A DNA stretch of 64,000 nt from positions 34,969,708 through 35,033,707 of the forward strand of contig CM023532.1 in NCBI GenBank assembly GCA_013350335.1, given 5' to 3'. A model generated the notes under the pieces. The model was given only the letters and a program-made list of their open reading frames with translations, was not told where the DNA came from and did no database searches. Shown piece by piece: positions 36,238-48,367 of this stretch; positions within the stretch are counted from its first letter, which is position 1; every line of letters starts with the position of its first letter. The position numbers were made by a program, and so were the translations under genes. This DNA comes from Chimonanthus salicifolius (lineage: Eukaryota; Streptophyta; Magnoliopsida; Laurales; Calycanthaceae).

Positions 36238-36649
36238 TAGGGCTGTACTTCGGTGTGTGGGGCTGCGTTTTGAGCTTGCCAAGTCCAAAATGTAATTGAA
36301 GGGCTCGAATTTGAGCTCGAAGGTAGGTCAACCCGAATTATTCAAATGTAAGCTTGACCCAAATTGTATATGTAGGGGCCAAACCTGATTTTAAGCCCAA
36401 AATGTGTATGTAGACTCATGTGGTCTCGGGTTTCTTTGATCTTAGAATTGAATTTTTTTGGTATAATATTAAAAAACATTATGTCTTAAAACTTTTAGCA
36501 AAAGTTTGGGCTTTTGGGCCAAACTCAAACTTTCATGTAATGGGCCAAATATTTTGCACACAAAAATTAGCCCGATTCAAGCGCAGGTCAGCCTGAACTT
36601 CATTTTTTTTCATGTGGGCTCCGATTAGGCCCACCCAAGTTGCATCCTA
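36238..36649. mobile_element. hAT-type MITE, family A relative
   Basis: 412 bp. The ends TAGGGCTGTACTTCGG and CCAAGTTGCATCCTA are imperfect inverted repeats related to family A. The flanks GCCTTCAA (36230-36237) and TCCTTCAA (36650-36657) match at 7 of 8 bases, a hAT-sized target duplication. The inside is rich in GGGCC/GGCCC motifs and non-coding. Confidence 0.7.
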
Positions 36650-37024
36650 TCCTTCAAGAGATAGAAATCATTGTAGTTCTATCAATGATCTTGTTGTTAA
36701 AAAATTAATGGAATAGGGTTATATCTATCTTCTCAGAAATTGAGGTCTTGATCATTTTATCAAATTGAACACCTGGAAGTCTATTGAAAATGATGGTTAG
36801 ATGGCCAGAGCCGTAAAATTGCAATGCATATAATTTTCAAATGTTAAAAATAAAATTATGATAATTTGAACATCATAGATTTTGTAATTAATTAAAAAAG
36901 TACATGTCTATGTCCCCAAAGGACAAATTGGAGGCCATGGATTTGAACGAGACGAACTAAAAAAAGAAAGTCAGAAAGGTTAACTTTGCACAGTGGGATC
37001 AAATCACAGCTTCTATCCTATTGG

Positions 37025-37229
37025 CAGGGGTAAAAAAAAAACGCTCCAGATATCTCGGCCAATATGAGATGTATCGGCCGTACGGGCGAGATCTTAGCCG
37101 ATATGACCGAGATCTTGCTGATATCGGCTGATACGGCCGAGATTTGTAAAAACAAAAAAGAAGAGAGAAAAAATATCACCCGATAGATATCGGCTGAGAT
37201 CTCGAGTCCACCAGTTTTTTGGACTCCTG
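37025..37229. mobile_element. hAT-type MITE, CAGGGG family copy 1
   Basis: 205 bp, starting CAGGGGTAAA and ending GGACTCCTG. The flanks CCTATTGG (37017-37024) and CCTACCGG (37230-37237) agree at 6 of 8 positions. The inside repeats GATATCGGC/GGCCGATA motifs, as does the copy at 47980-48367. Confidence 0.55.
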
Positions 37230-37559
37230 CCTACCGGTGACGGTCTTTGAGTTATAGATTGGTTCATTACTTCATTTATTTGTCAAACTCGATGAGTAGT
37301 GAGTCAATTGAAGTCACCTTATTTGAGCAAAGATGGTAAATTCTTTCATTTGCCAAACCAAGTTTTACTTATCTTTTCTAAGTAACCATTCAATGTTAAT
37401 ATTTAAAAAAAAATAATGTCATAAATAAAGACAATATTAGAGACACTCACTGTTTTTATACTGAAGACATCTCCACTTAAGAATAAAAGGCAAAAAAAAA
37501 AATTGTGTTTCTATAGTCAAATTAGATAATTTTTTATCATTTTAAGTAGAAAGTACTAT

Positions 37560-37745
37560 AACTCCGAGGGATTGTTCTGACATGGCTAAGAACCCACCTC
37601 AAGAAACATGAGTCTTATGTTTGATTCGCACTCAACTCTAAGGGGCTACTCTCCGTAGCTTTAACTCGTGTGTGAAGATTGTGAGATTTTCAAATGTCAC
37701 GAAGGATTAGTACGTCTGAATACCTTCAGTCATAAAAAATAAATA
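37560..37745 (+). mobile_element. SINE family 2, near-complete copy
   Basis: The head has GACATGGCTAAGAACCCACC (A-box-like) and TGTTTGATTCGCAC (B-box-like) at about tRNA spacing. The body has GGGGCTACTCTCCG, and the end is CACGAAGG...CCTTCAGTCATAAAAAAT. A tRNA-derived retroposon with an internal pol III promoter, probably inactive. Confidence 0.6.
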
Positions 37746-37961
37746 AAGAAAGAAAAGATATATTCATTATTAGTCATAATTAAAATAAAATTAATAAAAT
37801 TGAGAATTTCATGACTTTTGTGAGATTATTGATGAATTACTTTTTCTTATCGAAGAGAAGCTCACGACTAATCTATCTTTTCCTTTGTTATTTTTAGTTT
37901 TATGAAAAGAACAAAAGGATGTGAAGATGGACTCAGCCTTGTCTTCATAAGGACAAAAGTG

Positions 37962-38015
37962 ATGAGGACCCCACAGCTTCTAAAATGTATGAGGACCCCA
38001 CAGCTTCTAAAATGC
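37962..38015 (+). repeat. 27-bp exact tandem duplication
   Basis: ATGAGGACCCCACAGCTTCT... occurs at 37962-37988 and 37989-38015, identical except for the last base. Confidence 0.85.
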
Positions 38016-38151
38016 AAAAGCAAGCGTGGCAATCTTTGATTGGAGGATGATGCTTTCACCATGTTTAAAAAAGATCACAACCCACAAATGCAAGTGGCTC
38101 AATACCCACCAACCACATTTCGATCCAATAGGACTCATGTATTGTGGAAGG

Positions 38152-38511
38152 TAAGGCTGCAACTCAGGTCGGGTTTTGGTCCAACCCGCATGACCTGATG
38201 AGAGAAATGATGCAGGTTGGGTCAAGAATTTTGGGCCAACAGGTTAGATTGGGCTGAGAAGATAAAAACCCTCATGAAATTCAGGTCAGACTGGGTTGAG
38301 GATTTTACAAGTTAATCTGACCCGACCTGACCCTACCAAGCTAAAATTAGGCTAAAATGGGTTCAGAATGTGGGTCGGGTCAGAATTCAGGTTGATTCCG
38401 GTCAGGTCGGGTTCTAGAGTTCAGGTGGGATCGGGTCGAGTTCCATATAAATCAACTCGGGTAGGGTTGGGTTTTAAAAATCCGACCCGTCCGACCCGAG
38501 TTGCAGCCCTA
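38152..38511. mobile_element. hAT-type MITE, family A copy 2
   Basis: 360 bp. The ends TAAGGCTGCAACTCAGG and CCCGAGTTGCAGCCCTA match copy 1, with an exact 8-bp target duplication GTGGAAGG (38144-38151 and 38512-38519). The inside is close to copy 1 but about 60 bp longer. Confidence 0.88.
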
Positions 38512-38519
38512 GTGGAAGG

Positions 38520-40947
38520 TATACAGTGTCCAAAAGAATACTGACCTCGGAACCCTGTCCATTAACTATTAAGGGTTTTCACTCGAAAAATTCTAATATG
38601 TAATTATAAAGATTGTGATTAGGTTAGATAATTTTCTACTCATCGAACAACCACTTCTAGACTCTGATATGTAAAGTTTTATCTCTTTTTGAGTTCCCAC
38701 TTATCTCTCGAAAAATGTGATATGCTAAGAGGGCATTCCTCGTATATCCAAGATTTGGTCACTCTTCCCAAAAATGTAGGACAAATTTTGCTTGACAAAT
38801 GCGTCCATCATAATGCACTTAGCTCCCTCCAGTGCATCCATTACACCCGACTCATAAATTCAATCAGAAAATATGAGTTTGAGTATATATTATATTTGAA
38901 AAACTTCAAATTGACTTAACCTTTTGAAACAAATTAACCTTCAGAAGTATATATTGTTTTTGTAAAGATGATAATACTTGTTTTGATGTTGAGAAGTGCA
39001 TTTTAAAATATTATAATTAGGAGAAATAAAATAAAATAAAATAACACTTATTATACAAGGTTAGACAAAAATATAATGTGGCTTTATCTAGATGACTACT
39101 TTCACTTGCGAAAGAGACAGATAGATTAAGTAATCAAAATTCAAAAGAGAAGAGAACGAGAGACTCATGTTGTGCGCAGCAAACCTAAATTGCATATAAC
39201 TCAATCTTTCTTTTATAAGACCGCAGTATCCAAACTTCTCATTCGACTAATTTTTGAAGTATGAAAGCATAAGCGTCTCTTACATAGATTCAGATCTTCA
39301 AAACTGTGTCACTTATTCTATACTGAGTGTCTAGTGTTTTTTAAACATTGACTAAATTAAACTTAACCCGTCAACACGTTGACAAAATTGTCATTAAGAA
39401 TTTTCTTGAAAGAGAGAACACCTTTTGAAATCATTTCTAGTATGCAGTGATACTGTACATCAATACGTTCCAATTTTATACTAACTGTGTATGAAATATC
39501 TATCTTCGAACACATCCTTACATACATAATGCTACAAACTATATTCAAATGTGGGTCCCTTGACATGTACTCTCTTAATAGTCCATACTTGTGATCGTAC
39601 TATAGATAATTTGAAATGGTTTACAAACAAAAAATGCGTTTGAGCTTTCTTGAGATAGCTTTTAAATTTGAACATATGTATAAGATTTTCTTTGTATTAC
39701 TTAAATTCTCCGTTTCAAACTTTTTGTTCTCAAATCAAACTTTTAATTTGTTGATTTCTAACATCTGCTCATGAGTGATCATTAGAGATGTACTGATGGA
39801 TCTATTCATTTCGTTAGAGAGAAGAGCAACATAGATATGTAATGAAAGCCACCTTTCCTTCGTTTTTTGCCTCTGAGTATATAGATCCGTTTGAATTCCG
39901 TGGACGTACCGAAAGAGAATCATGTAAAATCTTTGTGCTGTGGTTTACTTCTATTTGTTGATTTCTCTTTTCTATCTTCGATATTGATGTTTTCGTGAGG
40001 TAGAAAAGACGTTTCTTCTAAACAATTGACATGTCATCACCGTAAATCAAAGAATGAACTATTCGGAAGGATCTTAGCTTTACTTACCTATATGCATGTT
40101 GAGATGCTCATACCAATTTATAAACATAAAGAGATTTCTATTTAAAAAAATGCTCTAATTGCACTGACAATGGGAATAATTTTTTTTTTCGAATTCGAGT
40201 AGCATATAATTAGGCTATTTATTGCTAATTTATAACAATAAAATGAGGAGGAAAATAGAGATGCTGTCCAATTTTAATAGAAGTACTATTGTAATTACAA
40301 TGTGCTCGTGTACCAAAGTGGACCTCACTAAGGACTGTTGTTTGATGACGATTGGATTTGCATTTGTTATCTTTCGTGGGCCACCACTAAAGGCGAAGTT
40401 TGGCTCATCCCAATGTTATTAGAATTAAGTTGTCTAACGAACTGTGTTCAAGGTATTTTGAGTTCAACTGTGATCAAAGTCAAAACTCATCAAATAGTAA
40501 TATGATATAAATATTATATATAACATTAAAAAAATACCTTTTACCAAAATATTGCAAAATTTGTTCCAAGTTATGGGCAATTCTCCATAGTTCTTTATTC
40601 GGATTGGGTTAAAATATATTATGTCCTAATGCAGACAAGACCCCTGACACTTTGGTAAAAAAAAAAAATTACAATAAAATTTTATATACTTCATAATTAT
40701 ATCATCAGAAAACTTAAATTGTAGAGCCAATAATAATTTAATAAAACATCTAGCTGGTTTATCTCATTGGTAAAATCTCTTTAGCCTAACTCTTATTTTC
40801 TTCTCTCCCTCCCGGGCTGAGAAAGCGATGCTCTCGGCCTGCACTCTCAGGCAGCCACTCAACCAGCTTCTCTCTTTCCTCTTCATGCTCCCATTCAGGC
40901 TTCTCTCTCGTTCTCTCTCATTCTCAACCAATCGTTCAATCAAGCTA

Positions 40948-40984
<37 letters not shown>

Positions 40985-41940
40985 GAAAGTAAAAACCCTA
41001 GCCCCCTTTCTCTTTTTTAGTGCAATATAGAAACACTATTTTTCAATTTTTTTTTGCAGAAACCCTAACTTTTTATATTTTTTTTTTATAAAAACCCGAG
41101 CTCTTTCCTCTATCTTTGTAGAAATCTGAACTCTTGCTCTCGTATGGCTAGGTTTTTGTATATAATTAGGAAGAATTTTTAGTAATTAAAATTTCCGGTT
41201 TTATGGGTCGGCTCTTTGGTTCTCGGATTTTTTCACCGGTTCGCTCGGTTCCTGTATTTTGGGTAATTTGGACATTTCAGGTGGAGTCGGGTCCAAATGT
41301 AAAAAACTTGGGTCGGGTTTATATGGTCTGAACCCGACCCAATCTAATTGCATCCTCAGTTAAAATCGATTTTTTTCAAGTGTAGTAGACTAGACTGTAC
41401 ATTTTCCATAAGATGAATCTCATATGATGGAAATGAATCTTATAAATATAATTAAAGAAAAACTTTGTAGTTTAATTATTGTAAAATAAGTTATGAAAAA
41501 TTAATAGTTTTATAGTAATCTTTGTAAATTCTAAAATCACACTGCATTATGATCTAATGAAATTTAAAATTTATATAATTAATATCTTTATTATTCTTTA
41601 TATATTCTATTAAAAAATATTTAGCTCATTTCAATATTTAGAGAGCATTTTTAAATTACATATTTGTAAAGATTTTTTAATTAATTATTTATTTATTTTT
41701 GAATTAAGTTGTACAAGATACACTTATGAGACATGTCATTAAGAAGATCGTGAGTCATTTGATAGGTGATTATTTGATATGAAATATATAAAATTCATTA
41801 TCAATTAATGATTCAAACAGTATGATCTCAGTTTTAAAATTTTTATAAGTATTAATAATTGATTTTAAAAATTTTAAATCGAGAAATATGATTATATGAT
41901 ATATAGTTGTGAAACTTTATTCAATAAATTTCCAATCTCA
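38520..41940. other. Intergenic, no gene seen
   Basis: AT-rich. It holds an AAAAT pentamer run near 39028-39043, a pyrimidine-rich stretch 40790-41000 with an 18-unit (CT)n run (40950-40979) and an AAACCCTAG telo-box-like motif just after it. A fragment at about 41280-41360 with GGGTCGGGTT and AACCCGACCC recalls the hAT family A interior. The CT-rich part looks like a 5' leader, but no coding frame follows. Confidence 0.45.
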
Positions 41941-41945
41941 AATAC

Positions 41946-42069
41946 GGGCCCATACGTAAATTCAGAAATTTCAGCTGAAACATTTCGGCCGAACTCTTTT
42001 CTTATATCGGACAAAACTGTCGGCAACTCGGCCGAGATTTGTAATGGTAAATTTTTATACGGACCCGCC
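41946..42069. repeat. Imperfect inverted repeat in the WEX upstream region
   Basis: GGGCCCATACGTAAATT on the left and AATTTTTATACGGACCC on the right are imperfect inverted partners about 85 bp apart. The inside contains TTCGGCCGAA and CTCGGCCGAG palindromes. It may be a small MITE close to the WEX promoter; no clear target duplication. Confidence 0.35.
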
Positions 42070-42265
42070 TACTTTCAAACTTAAAAAAGAAAAGAAAAGA
42101 AAAGAAAACTAAAGGGTGAAAAAAAAAACCCATTTTCTCCAGGATTTGGTTTTCCTCCCATTTTCCCTGTTTCTGATAGTGGAGACCGGAAACTCCTTTT
42201 CCGGTTTTTTTCTTTTCTTTCTCTCATTTCTCCGGTGCTGTCTAGAGAAGAAGAAGAAGGAAAAG

Positions 42266-45200
42266 ATGGGGTCCGGAGGGGAATCCACATCCTTTTCTTC
42301 TATTCCCGATTGGGATTGGGAACATATCGATCCTCAGGAAATCGAAGCCGCCTTCTCTCTCGCCGAGTCCCTCTCTGCCAAGCGCCCTCGAACCTTTTTC
42401 AACGCTCCTCTCCCGGACTCAAAATCCAACGGCCGTCGTTTACCCGTTTGGGCGTCCCCACCTGCCCATTCTCGAGATCGAGACCGTGAAATCATCACCC
42501 CTAAAGACAATGATTCCGCATTGTCGACCTCGAGCTTTGTTCCTTCTCCTTGCCGATGTGAGCTTGGATTTCCCTTTTCTTTCCTTTTTTCTTCTTGGAA
42601 AAGCCTTCTACTCTATTTTGGTTTTCTAGGATATTTTGAAACATGCCATTCTTTTTATTTTACTACTAAAAAATCTCCAAAGTTTTTTTTTTTCATGTCT
42701 GAAATGAGCACTTTACTTTCTTAAGATCAGCTGCAAAAGTTAGAAAGATCCCTTACTAAACAATTGATCACGTAGAACCTTTAAAATGGTCACATGGCAT
42801 GGTTCCATGAGCTATCCGATCCCGGTCTACCAAATGAAAGAGAACTTTTGGACTAAATATCAAAATTTAGAACTATTATATATGGCCATATGATGAAGGG
42901 TCATGAATTTGACTATTGGGGTTCATAATTTTCATCATCATCATTAATTTACAAATTAATACTTCCTTCATTTCACAATTTGTCTTGTCTGTCTAAAACC
43001 TGTGGCATTAGGTTGTTAAGTGTCCTTCTCTCCTCCTCATACCTTCATATTGTAACATCTCTACCTTATATACTGCGTGGTTTTTGATCTTATACAAACA
43101 TGACAAACAACCATAAGTGCATTTCTCTAATTTTTTCATCTATTGGGGCTATTTTCTATGTCCTACTAATGTGGTTATTCATAACTCTACCTTTTAATGT
43201 TACTCTACTCATTCATCTATTAATATGCATCTTGTTACCATTATTTTGTCTGTGTCTTTTCTTCATTTTGCAATGCCTTGCTTAGAATTGTTAGTCTGAT
43301 ACCATTTTGTGAATTCATCCCTTTAAACAATATGGGTTTCTTTTGTTATATAAACTCCACTAGCTTAAATACACTTCGCTTGCCTGCTACCATTTGTTGG
43401 TTATGTCTAAGTTAAGGATTCTACAGTTGAGCCTAAGTTCTTGAATTTCCTGCAGTTCAACACTAAGTCATTCCCTTTTTTTTTCTAGTTAGTACCTCTT
43501 TTTTTTTTCCTTCTGCTAAATCTAAACCCACATGATGAAGCTGCTCCTTTGTGTCCTATGGATAGAAATTTCAGATGATGTTGAATTTTATTATTTTTGG
43601 CTACTACAATTATCTCCAATCGTGTAATAAAGGTGGGTGAAAACCCACAACTGTCACATGCCAATTTTCTAGGTGCTACATGTATTTTGGGGTATAGAAG
43701 ATCCTTTTTTCAAACAAAACAATAAACTTTGTAGCTTATTCCATAAAACAAGAAAATAATGTGGCTTTTTTTCAAATCAAACAAAATGATTGAGGCTTAT
43801 TTCAATTTTTGTTTAAAGATTTCATAAGTTCAACCTCAATGCAAGTTATGATTTAATTATTTTTACTTGTGCCCATTTTTCATGGTAGCTAAGATTTGAA
43901 TCTTAACACCTCTCTGTGATGGACTACATTCCTCAAAATTGCTTGAGCATTAGGATAATGATATCAATTACATTTTGAGGTGCGTCAATCGAATGTGCCA
44001 TATGTGGTAATGTTGGAGCCATTAATTATCACATGCTGATGTCGAGATCAAGAGGTTCTATGGTGGAAAATAGGCTAGATATGTAAAATAAGCCAACCTT
44101 ATTGTAGCTTATGTTTCGAAAGTTTGCTTATTTGATCATTCCTGATATATTTTAACCACGTTGCAATGTTGTTCTTCCGTCATTCACTTGATCACTGTTT
44201 CAGTTAATCGCAAGGTGAAATACCCCAAGATGAATTTTGGAGGTCAGGTAGTGTACTGTAGAACATCTGTTGAAGTAGAGAAAGCTACGATGGAGCTTTT
44301 GGAGATGGTTGAAGAAAAGAAACAAAATATGGATCAGATTTCTCTTGGACTTGACATAGAGTGGAGACCCTCATTCATACGAGGTGGGACATGAGGTTCC
44401 AGCGCTTTTTGCCTACTAGGTTGCGTTTCGATTTGGAGGAAATCTGTTGGAGTAGAAAATGAGGGGATTCCTTTTGTTGTAAAAGTTTTTGGTAGCAAGT
44501 GGTAGAAAATTTCTTCTTGTGGTGGCGGGGAGCGTTGCCTTTTCATGAACATGCCCATGCTCACCTGTCAATATATACTTGAACCCTTGATTGGTGGATG
44601 GAATTTTGTGCTAGGAGCATGTTCAAGATGATTCATCTCACTAGAATGTTTGCTACATTTCTGTGATCTAATTATCTCATGAAAATCATTAGCAGATTGT
44701 GACCTTGGTTGCTGTAATGTGGCATCCAGTGGAACTTGTAATCTGCAGGAGCATGTCCGTCGACCCCACCTCATTGGAGCATTTACTAGTTGCTACATTT
44801 TGGAATCTATTTTTTTTTGGAAATCATTAGCATATTGGTTGCTGTAATGTGGCATTAAGTGGAACTTGTCATCTGCAGGAGAATCACCAGGGAAGGCGGC
44901 AGTCATGCAGATTTGTGCCAGTGCTGACCATTGTTACGTGATGCACATCATTCATTCTGGCATTCCTCCCATTCTGCAATCACTCTTGGAAGATACTACA
45001 TCCACTAAGGTATGTCATTGTGAATTGCTTCTAATTTATAATTTTTAGTCGAGTGTCTGAGTTGCTTCTATATTTTTCATATTATATTTTTTAGGATGGG
45101 ATGTTAGATTTGGAGTGATGGAGAACATAATTTCATAGAGTTGACTGGAAAAGTAGAACTTACACTGCCAACTCTAGATAGATCACTAATGGGTTTGATG

Positions 45201-47433
45201 ATGGTGTTTTGGTGGGATCCTTGTGGACTTAGTAGAAGGGGTGGATCATACGCGTGGGAAAATATCTAAATACTAAAAACCTAGACATTGGAGAGTTGAT
45301 TAGATTTTGGAAGGATACATTGTTGGGGGAATTGTTCTCTACAGTCCTTTTTTGGATGATGTACTCTATTTCCATCAAGAAAATGTACTTACAAAGTCAT
45401 AAAAGATTGATGTGGAGAGAGTAGGACTGGAATTTAACCCAATAGAACCTAGTGGGACTGAAGTTTTCAGCTAGAGAATCTTCTCAAGTTGATTGATGAG
45501 ATGGCAATTCCTTTTGAAAATATGGATATTAGAATTTAGGGGAAGGGATGATGTAGGGTCTTCTCAAGCAATTGCGTCTTCTTTCTACTGAGGATGCAAT
45601 CAAACAATTGCTGGATGGCCCCCAGAGAGGTATTGGATCGCCACATGTAAGAAACATCTAGACCATCTAAACTTCTGAATGAATTATGGATGGTGGGTTA
45701 GCTCCCAAAAATGGATAATGTGGTTTGTGCACTTTCTTTCCTATCCTTTGAACCTCGTCGATGTTGTTGCATTAGATGCCACAATCCACCAAAAATCCAA
45801 AAGAGAGAAACAGTTGAGAAAAATCTAAACATGTCATTTGTGCCAGTTGTGTGGATTGCATGCACCAAACACCATGCATAAAACCCTAGGTATCCCGGCC
45901 CCTACTTCATGTATATGGTCAAAAGACCTATATCTGGGTTTCTGAGGGCAATGTGGAAACCTCTTTTCTCACTTGTCAAAACTTGGAAAATTGTAAAACT
46001 AATGTTGATCTATTTGCTTTACTTGTACATAAAAGTTGTTCCAACAATCTTCAGGGCAAAAGAGCAGGCCCTCACTGTGCATGGTCTAAGTAGACATCCT
46101 TGTTTCTCTTATTGACTTAATTTATTACATTTATCCTTTATCTTTGTGAACAGCCTAAGCTTGTTTAAACTTCTCTTATTAACACGCAACAGTTCTCAAC
46201 GAAGTACATATATTAAATATTTATTAACATTGCTTAATTGAAACATATCAAGGTTGGAGTTTGCATTGCCGGTGACGCAAAGAAGATTGAGAATGAGTAC
46301 AATGTTTGCATTAGAGCCTTGGAAGATCTATCTGGTCTTGCAAATATCAAGCTCGGGGGTGCTTCAAAAATGTGGGGCCTTTCTTCTCTAGCTGAAGAAC
46401 TAACTTGCAAACAGGTTTGTTTCAGCTCATAAAATGGTCTCTTCGTAATAATTTAGGGAACCAGAAAGCATTCTCATGTTGGCACAAGTAACAAGAAAAG
46501 ATAGCCAATGAAATATTGTTTAGCATTGGAAATTGTGGGTCTATTTGGTACAATTCTCTTGTACCACCGCCTTTTCTGATTGCTTCCCCCAAAAAAAGAT
46601 GTTTAGGCACTGGAAATTGCTTTTATTATGCACTTGGGATGTTCCCATAATTGCATTTGATTTTGAATTTTTGGTGGACCCAATGATTATCCATCTAGTT
46701 GTTCTTTGGGGTGGCACAGAAATTAGAAACCACGTTGAACTGGATACTGCTTTTCTGAATTTTCAACCTGAAATTACAAATTGTCAATGGGTAGTTGAAG
46801 GCTGGAAAGGCAGCCAAGCAGGATTTCGCTAATGTGGGTGGGCTAATGAATCTGCCTGTTTCAAGTGCATGGTCAAATGAACAACCATCAGTCTACAAAT
46901 GAGTTTGAAATATCTGCAATTTTTTAGTGCATATGCGTGCTTCAATAGAAGCGATGGCAATTTGACTGCTGCTATGGTACTCTCTGAGGCTACAAACAAG
47001 TGAGTTCTATGTGCAAGTTTGAGCTCATTGGATGGCTTTTGAAAACCATCTGTGGACTTACTGTTCCAGTTCAAGGACTAGGCGACTTTTCATAAGTGAA
47101 GTGTTGGAAGAGGTTTGCTTATGTCGTTTACTTTCTTTACAGCTGGAGAAGAGAAACAAAATTAGACTGGGAAACTGGGAGGCTAATGTGTTGTCAAAGG
47201 AACAAGTCGATTATGCTGCCACAGATGCTTATGCTTCTTGGTACCTGTATCAGGTAAGTAAAGGCAAAATGCCAGATTACTCGATTGGAGATTCATCATC
47301 ATCATATTTTTCCGTTATTTTGTCCAGCTTTTGCACTGGACTTTAATTTATCAAATTCTTCTTTAAAATTCTTTACAATAACCAGGTCCTGAGGAGCTTC
47401 CCTGATGCACCCAAAGAAAAAGAGCTTCCCTGA
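42266..47433 (+). CDS. WEX: WRN-like 3'-5' exonuclease (WEX), 307 aa, six exons, intact
   Basis: Exons: 42266-42557, 44204-44383, 44879-45009, 46253-46414, 47143-47253, 47386-47433. The sum is 924 bases with all GT-AG phases consistent. The product is a DEDDy-family 3'-5' exonuclease related to the nuclease domain of Werner helicase; the Arabidopsis WEX is about 288 residues and has been linked to gene silencing. Exo I is LGLDIEWRPS-like (exon 2, catalytic Asp and Glu), Exo II is in VGVCIAGDAKKIENEY (exon 4), and Exo III is YAATDAYASWYLY (exon 5, Tyr and Asp). The N-terminal 95 residues are polar and poorly conserved. The start is the first ATG after a pyrimidine-rich leader (MGSGGES). An RTE LINE lies in intron 1 and a duplicated acceptor in intron 2. 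A broken copy of exon 1 lies at 49651-49771. Confidence 0.93.
42950..43420 (-). mobile_element. RTE-type LINE remnant (WEX intron 1)
   Basis: The plus-strand text (AAACTCCACTAGCTT, then a CTTGCCTGC...ATGTCTAAG stretch, and upstream TGGGGCTATTT and TTATTCATAACTCTACC) parallels the RTE copy at 60180-60530 in the same orientation, so the element reads on the minus strand. Coding motifs are heavily decayed. Confidence 0.5.
44649..44880 (+). repeat. Tandem duplication carrying the WEX intron 2 splice acceptor
   Basis: About 100 bp from TTTGCTACATTT to ATCTGCAGGA occurs at 44649-44751 and again at 44789-44880. Both end TTGGTTGCTGTAATGTGGCA...CTGCAGGA. The second copy provides the true acceptor (exon 3 starts 44879). 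The first has an equally good CTGCAG at 44743-44748. Use of the first acceptor would read into TAG at 44787-44789. Confidence 0.8.
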
Positions 47434-47979
47434 TGCATCCAGAAATCAATGCATTGAAGCTAAGGGAATGATGTACAATCATGAAATTCCTTGAAGTATA
47501 CAGTCTTGAATCCCTTGCATGGAACAATATTTTCGTTCCCAATTTGAACAATTTTGTAATTGATTTTGGAGTTTGTAATTGTTATTTTAATTTTATTTAT
47601 ATTTTTATAGCAGAAGTTTTGTATGATGAACATTTGCAGAAAACAATAGCTTAGAACACAGATGCACACAAATAATGAATCTGTTCCAACAATGAACGGA
47701 CGTTGAATAGCTTTGGGAAAACATCATCAATATGAACAACTGAGTTCTTAATTATTTATTTTCAGAAATATCTCCTTCTAACCTGTTGAAACTATTTCCA
47801 CTTTTGAGATCCGAGATACGAGACGTCGATATCTCGGTAAAAGTGATTTTTTTTTTTTCTCTATGTAGAACACATGTGGACACTTTTGTGGGCTGTTGGG
47901 CCTGATGATCTGGTCTGGCCCACTTGTCTTAGGCTTGTTGTGAGGTGGTCTTTTGGCCTGTATCTTGGGCTGTTTGAGG
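47434..47979. other. WEX 3' flank
   Basis: Probable 3' UTR followed by non-coding sequence. A near-direct repeat AAGAGCTTCCCTGATGCA straddles the stop codon (about 47391-47408 and 47420-47437), so the last codons look like a short duplication. Confidence 0.4.
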
Positions 47980-48367
47980 CAGGGGTACATATATCGGCCG
48001 ATACGTTTATATCATTCTGTTTTTAAGAGCCGAATAAAAATGGCTGATACGTATTGTATTGACCGTACAACAAGCATATCAGCCGATATCTCGATGAATC
48101 ATATCGGTCCGATATGATTAATATCGGTATTTAAAAAAAAAAAAATTCAAAACGGTGATGGGTCTGGGTCAAAATAAGGGCCGATATTTACATTTTCAAT
48201 TTTTTTTTAAAAAACAGTTTTTTCTCGGTTTTTTTATATCTTTTAATTCAGAAAAATAAAATAATATTGATATTTAAAAAAAAAAACAAACACAGGCGAG
48301 AGAATCATAACGGTCAATATTTGTATATCGGCCGAATTATCGGCAGGGCCGTTTTTTTTCACCCCTG
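47980..48367. mobile_element. hAT-type MITE, CAGGGG family copy 2
   Basis: 388 bp with ends CAGGGGTACA and TTTCACCCCTG. The flanks GTTTGAGG (47972-47979) and GTCTGAGG (48368-48375) match at 7 of 8 bases. The inside has many TATCGGCCGA-type palindromes, as in 37025-37229. Non-coding. Confidence 0.72.

Noticed and set aside
40764..40982. Minus-strand frame with Glu-Arg repeats
   Set aside because: It translates the (CT)n tract; no homologous protein or gene context.
42950..43290. Hydrophobic 61-codon frame in WEX intron 1
   Set aside because: It lies antisense to an RTE LINE remnant within an intron whose borders are set by the WEX exons.
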